12,054 nucleotides of DNA from an uncultured Schwartzia sp. (GCA_905372875.1 CAJPQU010000056.1:1-12054), one strand, 5' to 3'; counted from the first letter of the stretch, positions 1-7,032 are shown. Program-made: numbers and translations. The notes: generated by a model from the sequence alone, not told the origin.

Positions 1-1888
1 CCTTGAAAACGTTCACTTCCGTGGGCAGAATATCTCCCCCCGCTTCCGTCCACGCCATGCCGGTGGCGACGCCTACCATGGGTTCCTCCATGCCGCGGGT
101 GCGAAGGAATTTCGGCCGGCCCAGATAATCCTCCAACTGGCGGACGGTAACTTTGATCGTCGTTTTCCCTTCCTCCACCACCGCCCGAGCGGCTCGGCGA
201 CAGATTTGCCCAATGCGCCGCTCCAATTCCCGCACCCCCGCTTCCCGCGTGTAGGCAGAAATGATCTTAGCGATGACGCCCGGCCCTAAGGTCAGCGCCC
301 GATCGGAAAGGCCGTTTTCCCGCCGCTGCCGGGGCAGAAGATAGCGCTTGGCGATCTCTTCTTTCTCCTGTTCCGTGTAGCTGGACAGGGTGAGCACCTC
401 CATGCGGTCGCGCAGGGCGCGGGGAATGTTCCCTAAATCGTTGGCCGTAACAATCCAGAAGACTTGCGACAAATCAAAGGGTAAGTCCACATAGCGATCA
501 TTAAAGGTATCGTTTTGCGCCGGATCCAGCACCTCAAGGAGGGCCGCTGCCGGATCCCCCTGATAATCGTGGCTGAGCTTATCCACCTCGTCCAGGAGAA
601 AAACTGGGTTTTTGACCCCAGCCCGGCGCAGCCCCTCAATGATGCGTCCCGGCATGGCTCCCACATAAGTGCGACGATGACCGCGGATCTCCGCCTCGTC
701 GCGAATGCCGCCCAAAGAAGCCCGGGTAAACTTGCGCCCGATGGCCCGAGCCACAGAAGAAGCCAGGGAAGTCTTTCCCACCCCTGGCGGCCCCACCAGA
801 CAGAGAATAGGTGCTTTCAGCCGGACGATTTCCTCGCCATCCTCGTTCTGCGCCGACGATGCCTCCGCCATCAGCTTATGCACCGCCAAATGTTCTAAGA
901 TGCGATCCTTTACTTTTTCCAGCCCGTAGTGATCGCGATTGAGGATCCGGGCCGCCCTTTTGATCTCAATATTATCGGGGGTTGATTTTTCCCAAGGCAA
1001 CGATAGCAGACAATCGATGTAGGTGCGGATGACACCGCCCTCCGCCGAATAGTTCCCCATGGCTTCCAGGCGCTGAATTTCTTTTTCGATGACTTGGCGC
1101 ACCGCCTCGGGATATCGGCCCTCTTTGAGCTTCTCCTGCCAGGCGGTGATTTCCGCCTGACGGCCGTCTTTATCGCCCAATTCATTCTGAATAGCCTTCA
1201 CTTTTTCCCGCAGGTAATATTCCTTTTGCAGCTTTTCGATCTGACGGCGCACCTGCGAGCCAATCTTGCGTTCCAACGCCAGAACTTCCATCTCTCGGGT
1301 CAAAAGCCCGAAGAGGCGTTCCATACGAGGATGTACCTCTAAAAGTTCCAAAACTTCCTGCTTCGTTTCCGGCGTGAGGTTCAGATGGCTGGCGATAAGA
1401 TCGGCCAAACGCCCCGCATCCTCAATGATGGCCACAGAAACCAGCGCTTCCGGTGGAATTTTTTTGCTGAGCTTCACCCACTCCTCAAACTGATGGACGA
1501 CGCTGCGGGTCAGCGCCTCCATTTCCATGGAGGGATCAATCTCGTCTTTATGGAGGACGACGCTGACTTGGTCGTAATTAGGGAGCGCCTTAAATCCTCT
1601 CAATTCACCGCGGCAAATGCCTTCCACCAAAACACGAAACGCTCCCCCCGGCATTTTGAGGAGCTGGCGTACCTCTGCCACCGTCCCCACGTCGTAGAGA
1701 TCGGCGCGTTTCGGTTCGTTTACGTCCGGATCGCGCTGGGCGCAGAGCAGAATGCGCCGATCCTCGGTCATGGCTTGCTCCAGTGCCGCCACGGAGCGCT
1801 CCCGTCCCGCGTCCAAGTGAATGATCATATAAGGGAAAACCACCATGCCCCGCAGGGGCAAGAGCGGCATCTTGATCGCTTTTTCCAT
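1..1888 (-). CDS. lon: Lon ATP-dependent protease, C-terminus cut by window edge
   Basis: Lon is a cytoplasmic AAA+ serine protease that unfolds and degrades damaged and regulatory proteins. Reading from ATG 1888, 629 residues are visible. The Lon N-terminal substrate-binding domain begins MPLLPLRGMVVFPYM. It is followed by a charged helical region at about 200-300, the AAA+ module, and the start of the peptidase domain. Walker A is GPPGVGKTS (366-374), Walker B is LLDEVDK (431-437), sensor 1 is TAND (481-484), and the sensor-2 region is REAGVRELERR (548-558). The last visible part, MAWTEAGGDILPTEV, is the conserved entry to the protease domain. The Ser-Lys dyad lies beyond position 1, so the truncation comes from the window and is not a pseudogene. 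The start has an AAGGAG site 10 nt upstream. The gene lies 195 bases downstream of clpX on the same strand. Identification is firm; total length (about 780 aa in the family) cannot be seen. Confidence 0.97.
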   Translation of the reverse strand, partial: MEKAIKMPLLPLRGMVVFPYMIIHLDAGRERSVAALEQAMTEDRRILLCAQRDPDVNEPKRADLYDVGTVAEVRQLLKMPGGAFRVLVEGICRGELRGFKALPNYDQVSVVLHKDEIDPSMEMEALTRSVVHQFEEWVKLSKKIPPEALVSVAIIEDAGRLADLIASHLNLTPETKQEVLELLEVHPRMERLFGLLTREMEVLALERKIGSQVRRQIEKLQKEYYLREKVKAIQNELGDKDGRQAEITAWQEKLKEGRYPEAVRQVIEKEIQRLEAMGNYSAEGGVIRTYIDCLLSLPWEKSTPDNIEIKRAARILNRDHYGLEKVKDRILEHLAVHKLMAEASSAQNEDGEEIVRLKAPILCLVGPPGVGKTSLASSVARAIGRKFTRASLGGIRDEAEIRGHRRTYVGAMPGRIIEGLRRAGVKNPVFLLDEVDKLSHDYQGDPAAALLEVLDPAQNDTFNDRYVDLPFDLSQVFWIVTANDLGNIPRALRDRMEVLTLSSYTEQEKEEIAKRYLLPRQRRENGLSDRALTLGPGVIAKIISAYTREAGVRELERRIGQICRRAARAVVEEGKTTIKVTVRQLEDYLGRPKFLRTRGMEEPMVGVATGMAWTEAGGDILPTEVNVFK

Positions 1889-1898
1889 TCAAAAACTT

Positions 1899-1904
1899 CT
1901 CCTT
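1899..1904 (-). promoter_or_regulatory. Ribosome binding site of lon
   Basis: On the minus strand this reads AAGGAG, 10 nt before ATG 1888. It supports that ATG as the lon start, and the protein begins with the expected Lon N-terminal sequence. Confidence 0.75.
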
Positions 1905-1934
1905 CCTCACCGCACGGGGACATAAACATCCCGT

Positions 1935-1960
1935 CTGCCTTCCCGGCACATAAAAGGCAG
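1935..1960 (-). repeat. Inverted repeat CTGCCTT-N12-AAGGCAG in the lon leader
   Basis: This is a perfect 7-bp inverted repeat with arms at 1935-1941 and 1954-1960 and a 12-nt loop. In the lon transcript it would form a hairpin about 45 nt upstream of the start codon. It shares two bases with the GC-rich hairpin at 1959-1972, so the two cannot both form completely. No T-run follows it on the minus strand, so it is not a standard intrinsic terminator. Confidence 0.45.
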
Positions 1961-1972
1961 GGGCCCGCCCCT
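1952..1972 (-). terminator. Possible weak intrinsic terminator after clpX
   Basis: On the minus strand AGGGGC-GG-GCCCCT is followed by GCCTTTT. The stem is GC-rich (5-6 bp with a very small loop) and the T-run has only four residues, starting after GCC. An alternative wider pairing GGGGCC/GGCCCC uses bases upstream. This could attenuate transcription between clpX and lon. The short T-run makes it weak at best. Confidence 0.25.
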
Positions 1973-2083
1973 CGGCCCCCCACAGCACCTGTCTCAGGCC
2001 CGATGCTGCCGGAGGCCAAAGTCAAGCCCCTGCGATCGTATGCTTTTCGCGCCGAAGGTCGCCTTTGGGCACACCCGTCTTTC

Positions 2084-3364
2084 TCAAGCGGTCGCCGCCC
2101 GTTTCCCCAGGGCATGGTTCCCCTTGTTCTTATCGATGACCAGTTCCGGCTCCTTATGCTGGCTGACCACTTCCGCTGTCACCCGGCAAAGGGACGCACC
2201 CTCGATGGAGGGCACCTCAAACATGACATTGCGCATGATGTCCTCAATGGCCGCCCGCAGGCCCCGCGCCCCGGTCTTATGCTGGAGGACGTTCTTGGCG
2301 ATAAGGCGCAGCGCCTCCTCATCAAAGAGGAGTTTTACTCCGTCCATGGCCAAGAGCTTTTGATATTGCTTTACCAAAGCGTTCTTCGGCTCTGTCAGGA
2401 TCCGCATGAGCGCCTCTTCTTCGAGAGCCGCCAGCGTCACCACCACCGGCAGCCGCCCGACAAATTCCGGGATCAGACCGTCCTTTAAAAGATCTTCCGG
2501 CAGAACGTGCCGCAACGTCTCGCCGATGTTGCGCTCCGTTCGAGATGCAATGGCCGCGCCAAACCCCATATTTTTCTTACCCAGCCGCTCTTCGATGATC
2601 TTTTCAATCCCATCGAAAGCGCCGCCGCAGATGAAGAGGATGTTCGTCGTATCGATCTGGATAAGTTCCTGATGGGGATGCTTGCGCCCCCCCTGGGGCG
2701 GCACCGAGGCTTTGGTGCCTTCCAGGATTTTAAGAAGAGCCTGCTGCACCCCTTCTCCTGAAACGTCCCGCGTGATGGAAGGATTTTCTGTCTTGCGGGC
2801 GATCTTATCGATCTCGTCGATGTACACGATGCCCTTCTCCGCCCGCTCCACGTCATAATCTGCGGCCTGAATGAGCTTGAGGAGGATATTCTCCACGTCT
2901 TCGCCTACATAGCCCGCTTCCGTCAGGGACGTGGCGTCGGCCATAGAAAAGGGGACGTTCAGAATGCGGGCCAGTGTCTGTGCCAAGAGTGTCTTGCCGC
3001 TGCCCGTAGGCCCCAGCATAAGAATATTGGATTTTGCCAGCTCCACGTCGTCATTTTTCGTCGACGCCGGCAAACGGATACGCTTGTAATGGTTGTAGAC
3101 GGCCACCGAAAGGGCCTTTTTCGCCGCTTCCTGCCCGATGACATATTGATCTAAGATCTCGCAGATTTCCTTAGGCTTGGGAAGGTCTGCCAGATCGCCC
3201 TCCGCCATGCCGTCGGGGCCTCCAGCCACGGCCACGTTGCAAAGGTCGATACACTCATCGCAAATGTAAACCCCCGGTCCTTCCACCAGTTTTTTTACCT
3301 GATCCTGCGCCTTACCACAAAAAGAGCACCGGAGGATCCCCTTATCTTCTCCGCCTAATTTCAT
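2084..3364 (-). CDS. clpX: ClpX, ATP-binding unfoldase subunit of the Clp protease
   Basis: ClpX is a hexameric AAA+ unfoldase that recognises tagged or specific substrates and threads them into ClpP in the cytoplasm. The 426-aa length is normal. An N-terminal C4 zinc-binding domain has Cys13, Cys16, Cys35 and Cys38 (CSFC ... CDEC). The AAA+ domain has Walker A GPTGSGKT (118-125), pore loop GYVG (151-154), Walker B VYIDEID (180-186), the ClpX hallmark ENPSITRDVSGEGVQQ (193-208), and sensor-2 GARGLR (365-370). The ClpP-docking loop reads MGF (266-268) where E. coli has IGF. The start ATG gives the typical N-terminus leading into the zinc finger. The gene follows clpP by 14 nt, consistent with co-transcription and matched ClpXP production. 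The short C-terminal tail rich in Ala, Lys and Arg is unremarkable. Confidence 0.98.
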   Translation of the reverse strand: MKLGGEDKGILRCSFCGKAQDQVKKLVEGPGVYICDECIDLCNVAVAGGPDGMAEGDLADLPKPKEICEILDQYVIGQEAAKKALSVAVYNHYKRIRLPASTKNDDVELAKSNILMLGPTGSGKTLLAQTLARILNVPFSMADATSLTEAGYVGEDVENILLKLIQAADYDVERAEKGIVYIDEIDKIARKTENPSITRDVSGEGVQQALLKILEGTKASVPPQGGRKHPHQELIQIDTTNILFICGGAFDGIEKIIEERLGKKNMGFGAAIASRTERNIGETLRHVLPEDLLKDGLIPEFVGRLPVVVTLAALEEEALMRILTEPKNALVKQYQKLLAMDGVKLLFDEEALRLIAKNVLQHKTGARGLRAAIEDIMRNVMFEVPSIEGASLCRVTAEVVSQHKEPELVIDKNKGNHALGKRAATA

Positions 3365-3378
3365 ATCTCCACCGCCCC

Positions 3379-3987
3379 TCAGTTTCCGCTCTTTTTCGAC
3401 GGCGGGCGCGCCGTGATGACCTCGTCGATCAGCCCGTAGGTTTTCGCTTCCTCCGCGTTCATGAAGTTATCCCGCTCCGTATCCTCGATGATACGCGCCC
3501 GATCCTGCCCGGTATGCTTTACCAGGATATCGTTGCCGATCTCCCGCAGACGCAGAATTTCCTTCGCTTGGATCTGAATGTCCGTCGACTGGCCCTGGGC
3601 GCCGCCGTGGGGCTGATGAATCATGATCCGTGCCAAGGGCAGGGCGTAGCGCTTCCCTTTCGTTCCGGCCGCTAAGAGAAGCGACCCCATACTGGCCGCC
3701 TGCCCGATGCAGATCGTGGATACGTCAGGGCGAATGTACTGCATGGTATCGTAAATGGCTAGTCCCGCCGTTACTACACCGCCGGGACTGTTAATGTAGA
3801 GATGGATATCCTTATCCGGATCTTCCGACTCCAAGAAAAGGAGCTGGGCCACCACCACATTGGCCACGTTATCGTCAATAGGGCCGCCGATGAACACGAT
3901 GCGATCCTTGAGCAGCCGGGAATAGATATCGTACGCCCGCTCCCCCCGGTTCGATCGCTCGACGACCATGGGAATCAATGCACTCAT
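3379..3987 (-). CDS. clpP: ClpP, proteolytic subunit of the Clp protease
   Basis: ClpP is the tetradecameric serine peptidase barrel that works with ClpX (and other Clp ATPases if present) to degrade unfolded substrates. From ATG 3987 the protein is 202 aa, normal for the family. The catalytic triad is complete: Ser99 in QAASMGSLL, His124 in MIHQPHGG, and Asp173 in ERDNFM. The oxyanion-region motif SPGG (67-70) is also present. I chose ATG 3987 because AGGAGG lies 7 nt upstream. A reading frame extending to TTG 4011 would add eight residues that include the ribosome binding site, so it is unlikely. The N-terminal MSALIPMVVERSNRGERAYD matches ClpP, with the residues before Pro probably removed as a short propeptide. 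It lies 26 nt after tig and 14 nt before clpX. Confidence 0.98.
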   Translation of the reverse strand: MSALIPMVVERSNRGERAYDIYSRLLKDRIVFIGGPIDDNVANVVVAQLLFLESEDPDKDIHLYINSPGGVVTAGLAIYDTMQYIRPDVSTICIGQAASMGSLLLAAGTKGKRYALPLARIMIHQPHGGAQGQSTDIQIQAKEILRLREIGNDILVKHTGQDRARIIEDTERDNFMNAEEAKTYGLIDEVITARPPSKKSGN

Positions 3988-3994
3988 TCTAAAA

Positions 3995-4000
3995 CCTCCT
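3995..4000 (-). promoter_or_regulatory. Ribosome binding site deciding the clpP start
   Basis: On the minus strand this reads AGGAGG, 7 nt before ATG 3987. It places the clpP start at 3987 rather than at the upstream TTG at 4011. Confidence 0.85.
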
Positions 4001-4013
4001 CCGAGGGACAAAC

Positions 4014-5312
4014 TTACGCTTCCTGCGCCGCCAAATGATCCACAATGAATTTCGCGGTCTTGCGGCGCATGACCGTGATGGCCAGATCGCCGACGCGCCC
4101 CTGCTCGGTGACAATCTTTTTCACCTGCGCCGGTTTCGCGCCGTACATCTGCGCCATCATCGCCACTTCCATATCCAAGTCGGCGGGTTCCACTTTGATC
4201 CCCTCCGCTTTAGCCACCGCTTCCAGCATGAGATCCGTGCGGACGTTTTTCGCGGCCGTCTCCCGGTATTCTTCCCGCAGTTTCGCTATATCAGAGCCGG
4301 AATACTGCAAATACTGCTCAAACTTCATGCCCTGCTGCTCGAGACGCATGGCCAGTTCCCGAAGCATCTGGGTGATGCGCTCCTCAATCATGACAGGGGG
4401 AATGTCCACGGTGATGTTTTCCGCCGCCTTGTCGATGGCAGCCACCCGACGGTCGTTCTCCGCTTTCTGCGCCGCCGCCTTCTCCATCTTCTCCCGAACA
4501 TCCTTTTTCAGCTCTTCCACCGTATGAAAGACACTGACCTTCTCCACGAAGGCGTCGTCCAGCGCCGGCAGTTCCTTGTGCCGGATGGTATGCACCGTGC
4601 ATTGGAACACGGCGTCTTTCCCCGCTAATTTTTTCTCATGATAATCCGCGGGGAACGTGACCTTCACCTCGCGCGTCTCCCCGGCTTTCGCCCCCACCAG
4701 CTGATCCTCGAAGCCGGGAATAAAGCTGCCCGATCCGATCTGCAGGGGATAATCTTTCCCTTCCCCGCCTTCAAACGCTTCACCGTCGACAAAGCCCTTA
4801 AAGTCCAGCGTCACCAAGTCCCCCTTAGCCACAGCTGCACCCTCCGGCGCGTCCACCAATTTCGCCTGCCGTTCGCGCATCTTATTGATGTGTTCGTCCA
4901 CCTGTGCCTCGGTAACTTCTTCCGCCGCCTTCTCCACCTTGAGCCCCTTGTACTCGCCCAACGTCACTTCCGGCTTCGGCGTCACCGTAGCCTTAAAGAT
5001 GAGGGGTTTTCCCTCTTCCACTGTGACCCGTTCAAACTGCGGGTAAGTCGCCAGCTCTAATTTTTCCTGTTCCATTGCTTCATTAAAGGCTTTCGGTCCC
5101 ATATTCTCGTAGGCTTCGTCGAGAATCGCCTGGAGTCCCACTTCCCGCTCTACGATGCGTCGCGGGGCCTTACCCCGGCGAAAGCCGCGGATGTTCACCT
5201 GATTCGCAATGCGCTTAACCGCCGCCTCAATGGCCTTACTCCATTCTTCTTCCGGAACCTCAATCGTCAAAACAACCTGTCGGTTGTCGCCATTTTCTTT
5301 CGTGAGTTTCAT
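4014..5312 (-). CDS. tig: Trigger factor, ribosome-associated chaperone and prolyl isomerase
   Basis: Trigger factor binds at the ribosome exit tunnel, shields nascent chains and catalyses peptidyl-prolyl isomerisation. The 432-aa length is standard. The N-terminal ribosome-binding domain carries the signature GFRRGKAP (43-50). A central FKBP-type isomerase domain runs about 160-245 (GDLVTLDFKGFVDGEAFEGG and GSGSFIPGFEDQLVG). The rest is the helical C-terminal chaperone domain. The start ATG 5312 gives the usual MKLTKEN...RQVVLTIEV opening and has AGGAGG about 12 nt upstream, a slightly long spacing. It is the first gene of the minus-strand cluster, with clpP 26 nt downstream, so nascent-chain folding and degradation proteins are made together. 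A promoter is proposed at 5390-5418. Confidence 0.97.
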   Translation of the reverse strand: MKLTKENGDNRQVVLTIEVPEEEWSKAIEAAVKRIANQVNIRGFRRGKAPRRIVEREVGLQAILDEAYENMGPKAFNEAMEQEKLELATYPQFERVTVEEGKPLIFKATVTPKPEVTLGEYKGLKVEKAAEEVTEAQVDEHINKMRERQAKLVDAPEGAAVAKGDLVTLDFKGFVDGEAFEGGEGKDYPLQIGSGSFIPGFEDQLVGAKAGETREVKVTFPADYHEKKLAGKDAVFQCTVHTIRHKELPALDDAFVEKVSVFHTVEELKKDVREKMEKAAAQKAENDRRVAAIDKAAENITVDIPPVMIEERITQMLRELAMRLEQQGMKFEQYLQYSGSDIAKLREEYRETAAKNVRTDLMLEAVAKAEGIKVEPADLDMEVAMMAQMYGAKPAQVKKIVTEQGRVGDLAITVMRRKTAKFIVDHLAAQEA

Positions 5313-5383
5313 CGTCGGAAACGACCTCCTGTTTCGCTTTTCATCGTCCGGGTCAGAACGCGCCCGGCTATGTCATGCTAAAG

Positions 5384-5395
5384 TATGATATCATA
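5384..5395. repeat. Perfect 12-bp palindrome TATGATATCATA
   Basis: This self-complementary 12-mer sits in the divergent control region and contains the proposed tig -10 element on the minus strand. It could be a repressor half-site arrangement, or a chance product of AT-rich promoter sequence. Confidence 0.5.
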
Positions 5396-5418
5396 AAACC
5401 GCAGCCAGCACAAGTTAA
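5390..5418 (-). promoter_or_regulatory. Predicted sigma-70-type promoter of tig-clpP-clpX
   Basis: On the minus strand TTAACT (5413-5418) and TATGAT (5390-5395) are separated by 17 nt. They match four of six and five of six consensus positions. A shifted pair TTGTGC-17-TATCAT also exists. The 5' leader would be about 70 nt and contains only a weak CCGGG/CCCGG stem. The -10 lies inside a perfect palindrome. No CIRCE-type (HrcA) or tandem CtsR-type site was seen by eye. Confidence 0.5.
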
Positions 5419-5509
5419 GACGAAATTTCCCCAAAAATCCTCTCATGGGAGAAGGAATACAGCCCTAAACCGTAGAATTAGAAACTGATTTAGTTTTTGG
5501 CTTTCCTGC

Positions 5510-5535
5510 GCCGCCGGGGCGAATTTTCGGGCGGC
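5510..5535. repeat. GC-rich inverted repeat upstream of the antiporter operon
   Basis: Arms GCCGCC (5510-5515) and GGCGGC (5530-5535) flank a 14-nt centre. The centre itself contains CGAA-TT-TTCG. The repeat ends 47 nt before the proposed GTG start of the operon. No T-run follows it on either strand, so it does not look like an intrinsic terminator. It may be an operator or a leader hairpin. Confidence 0.4.
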
Positions 5536-5569
5536 ACACTGATGATAGTAAAACATATTTTGGGATGGA

Positions 5570-5575
5570 AGGAGG
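5570..5575 (+). promoter_or_regulatory. Ribosome binding site deciding the mrpE start
   Basis: AGGAGG lies 7 nt before GTG 5583. It falls inside the coding frame if ATG 5565 were used, so the GTG is the better start. Confidence 0.75.
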
Positions 5576-5582
5576 GATTTTC

Positions 5583-6158
5583 GTGACGGCTTTCCAGATC
5601 CGGCACGACAAGAGCATCGTCGGCTCCCCGGCGCTCCATATGAGCAGCCTGGCGGTCATTCTCTTCGCTTTCTGGCTTCTTCTCTCGGGAAACACGGAGA
5701 TAAAATTCCTGACTTACGGAGTTCTCACCTCCCTCATTACGGCTTGGATTACTTATCCTCTGCTTCTCATTCCCAATGAAACGGGAACACGAAAGTATTT
5801 CCTCTTAGGCGTAAATCCGTTAAAGCTTGTTTTCTACCTTTTCTGGCTCTTCTGGCAGCTCGTTTTGGCGAATTTGGACGTCCTTCGGGCTACGGTGCGC
5901 CCGGAGATTGAAATCGATCCTCGGGTAGTGCGGTTTCGCTATCAAGCCGACCACCCCATGGCTAAGGTCTGTCTGGCCAATTCCATCACCTTGACCCCCG
6001 GGACTGTCACCATCGACGTGGCCGAGGACGGCGTCTTCACCGTTCACGCCCTCACCGCCGGATCCGCCAGCGGACTCAAGGAAGGCGGCATGCAGAAAAA
6101 AGCTGCCTGGCTCTTCGAAACGCCATATACCTTTGAAATAATCGGGGAGGATTTCTGA
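5583..6158 (+). CDS. mnhE: Mrp/Mnh antiporter subunit E (MbhA-like)
   Basis: MrpE is a small membrane subunit needed for assembly and function of Mrp-type multi-subunit cation/proton antiporters. It corresponds to MbhA of membrane-bound hydrogenases. From GTG 5583 the protein is 191 aa. After about 20 polar residues come two or three hydrophobic segments: LAVILFAFWLLLSG, a second ending in ITYPLLLIP, and LKLVFYLFWLFWQLVLANLDVL. A cytoplasmic domain follows with the family-typical CLANSITLTPGTVTIDV. I prefer GTG 5583 because of the AGGAGG 7 nt upstream. ATG 5640 would give 172 aa, closer to the usual length, but it has no ribosome binding site. It is the first gene of the rightward operon, and mrpF starts 1 nt after its stop. 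Confidence 0.9.
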   Translation: MTAFQIRHDKSIVGSPALHMSSLAVILFAFWLLLSGNTEIKFLTYGVLTSLITAWITYPLLLIPNETGTRKYFLLGVNPLKLVFYLFWLFWQLVLANLDVLRATVRPEIEIDPRVVRFRYQADHPMAKVCLANSITLTPGTVTIDVAEDGVFTVHALTAGSASGLKEGGMQKKAAWLFETPYTFEIIGEDF

Positions 6159-6159
6159 C

Positions 6160-6423
6160 ATGCACAGCTTAATTATGGTCACTGTCGTCCTCCTTCTTCT
6201 AACTATCGGATTGATGCTACAGCGCCTCTTCCAAGGGCCCACCATCTTCGCCCGCATGAATGCATTAGGCGTCATCACCGCCGACACCATTCTCCTCATC
6301 GTCCTCTTCGGTTTCTTAGACGGACAGCCGGGCATGTATGTGGATCTCGCCATGGCTTACGCTATGATGGGCTGCCTCGGCTCGGTAGTGCTGGCGAAAT
6401 ATTTAGGAGGGAAGAAGTTATGA
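6160..6423 (+). CDS. mnhF: Mrp/Mnh antiporter subunit F (MbhB-like)
   Basis: MrpF is a small three-helix membrane subunit of Mrp antiporters (MbhB in hydrogenases). The 87-aa length is typical. The family features are RLFQGPTIFARMNALGV (residues 22-38), the following membrane Asp42, and the C-terminal DLAMAYAMMGCLGSVVLAKYL. A GGGGAGG ribosome binding site precedes the ATG. The stop overlaps the mrpG start as ATGA, which suggests translational coupling. Confidence 0.93.
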   Translation: MHSLIMVTVVLLLLTIGLMLQRLFQGPTIFARMNALGVITADTILLIVLFGFLDGQPGMYVDLAMAYAMMGCLGSVVLAKYLGGKKL

Positions 6424-6809
6424 TCGCGGGCGTATCCCTACAGGAAATCGTCGCCGGAGCGCTCTTGGGGCTGGGACTCATCTTCCTCAGCGGCTCCCTC
6501 ATCGGCATGCTCCGCCTCCCGGACTTTTACAGCCGAATACACGCTTCCGGAAACAGCGAGACCCTCGGCGTCATGCTGGTATTTCTGGGTTTGGCCGTCT
6601 ACAACGGCGTTTCCGTTACCTCGGCGAAGATTCTCCTCATTTCCTTCTTTCTCTTCGCCGGCAACCCCATCGGCTCCCACATCCTCGCTAAAGCCGCTTA
6701 CAAAACCGGCCTGCCGGTATGGACACGTCAGCATCCCATAGGGGACACTCCAGAAGAGGAAAATGAGGAAGGAAAGGAGCCGGTAGGCCATGCAGATATA
6801 CACCATTGA
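6420..6809 (+). CDS. mnhG: Mrp/Mnh antiporter subunit G (MbhC-like)
   Basis: MrpG is a three-helix membrane subunit of Mrp antiporters (MbhC in hydrogenases). It has 129 aa. The signature LRLPDFYSRIHASGNSETLG (about 31-50) is diagnostic. Hydrophobic helices lie before it (AGALLGLGLIFLSGSLIGM) and after it (VMLVFLGLAVYNG and ILLISFFLFAGNPIGSHIL). The last 30 or so residues are polar and acidic, with a His-rich end (HADIHH). AGGAGG lies 9 nt before the ATG. The gene overlaps mrpF by four bases and the next gene by 20 bases. Confidence 0.94.
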   Translation: MIAGVSLQEIVAGALLGLGLIFLSGSLIGMLRLPDFYSRIHASGNSETLGVMLVFLGLAVYNGVSVTSAKILLISFFLFAGNPIGSHILAKAAYKTGLPVWTRQHPIGDTPEEENEEGKEPVGHADIHH

Positions 6810-7032
6810 GGCACTGCTTCTCCTCTTTCTCATCCTGATCACCATCTGCATCATCTACGAACGGGATCTCTTGAGCGCCGTAATGACCTATAGCGCCTTC
6901 AGCTTCTGCGCCGTTCTCTTATATCTGATGATGGGTTCGCCGGACGTGGCCTTTACCGAGGTCGTGGTGGGAACGGTATCCACGATCTTCTACGTCATCG
7001 CCCTGAAAAAAATCGACAGGTGGTGTAAATAA
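6790..7032 (+). CDS. mbhD: MbhD-like / DUF4040 subunit (detached MrpA C-terminal part)
   Basis: This 80-aa membrane protein matches the MbhD/DUF4040 family, which in seven-subunit Mrp antiporters forms part of the C-terminal extension of MrpA. It is related to the NuoJ/ND6 fold. Three hydrophobic segments are visible (5-22, 27-48, 56-71), with the hallmark GSPDVAFTEVVVG (49-61). That hallmark includes Asp52 and Glu57, acidic residues expected in the ion path. It starts inside the end of mrpG (20-nt overlap), with an AGGAG about 10 nt upstream. Its stop overlaps the next start as TAATG. The MrpA domain is therefore encoded here as a separate gene, as in Mbh-type operons. Confidence 0.88.
   Translation: MQIYTIEALLLLFLILITICIIYERDLLSAVMTYSAFSFCAVLLYLMMGSPDVAFTEVVVGTVSTIFYVIALKKIDRWCK

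Larger units (their letters stand above)
1889..2083 (-). other. clpX-lon intergenic leader with inverted repeats
   Basis: These 195 bases between the clpX stop and the lon start hold no gene I can support. Read on the minus strand they contain a short GC-rich hairpin (AGGGGC/GCCCCT), an overlapping 7-bp inverted repeat (CTGCCTT/AAGGCAG), and a third imperfect stem (ACGGGA ... TCCCCGT) just before the lon ribosome binding site. I found no convincing -35/-10 pair. A TTGACT near 2014 has no matching -10 at 17 nt. The stretch could hold a weak terminator, an mRNA-processing site or a leader controlling lon. Confidence 0.4.
5313..5582. other. Divergent intergenic control region
   Basis: These 270 bases separate tig (leftward) from the antiporter operon (rightward). 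They hold the tig promoter, the palindrome, a small AAACT/AGTTT repeat at 5482-5496, and a GC-rich inverted repeat at 5510-5535. For the rightward operon I found no -35/-10 pair good enough to name. Candidates around 5489-5494 and 5544-5549 match consensus poorly. No gene is seen in this stretch. Confidence 0.6.

Noticed and set aside
1..1888. lon as a truncated pseudogene lacking the catalytic Ser-Lys
   Set aside because: The frame is open to position 1 with normal domains, so the missing part is only outside the window.
1385..2488. A 367-codon open frame on the plus strand, antisense to lon, the gap and clpX
   Set aside because: It lies opposite well-supported genes, its translation is rich in His, Arg and Pro with no recognisable family, and such frames are common opposite GC-rich genes.
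3988..4011. An eight-residue N-terminal extension of ClpP from a TTG
   Set aside because: It would contain the AGGAGG that serves ATG 3987, and ClpP family proteins begin near that ATG.
4035..4628. A 197-codon plus-strand frame opposite tig
   Set aside because: The His- and Arg-rich translation fits an antisense shadow of the trigger factor gene.
5482..5496. AAACT/AGTTT repeat followed by Ts as an intrinsic terminator
   Set aside because: The stem is only five AT-rich pairs and no gene ends just upstream on the plus strand.
5565..5582. ATG 5565 as the start of mrpE
   Set aside because: AGGAGG at 5570-5575 would fall within the coding sequence; GTG 5583 is 7 nt after it.
5313..5582. CIRCE or CtsR heat-shock operators upstream of the protease genes
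   Set aside because: No TTAGCACTC-N9-GAGTGCTAA or tandem GGTCAAA heptads were found by eye on either strand.
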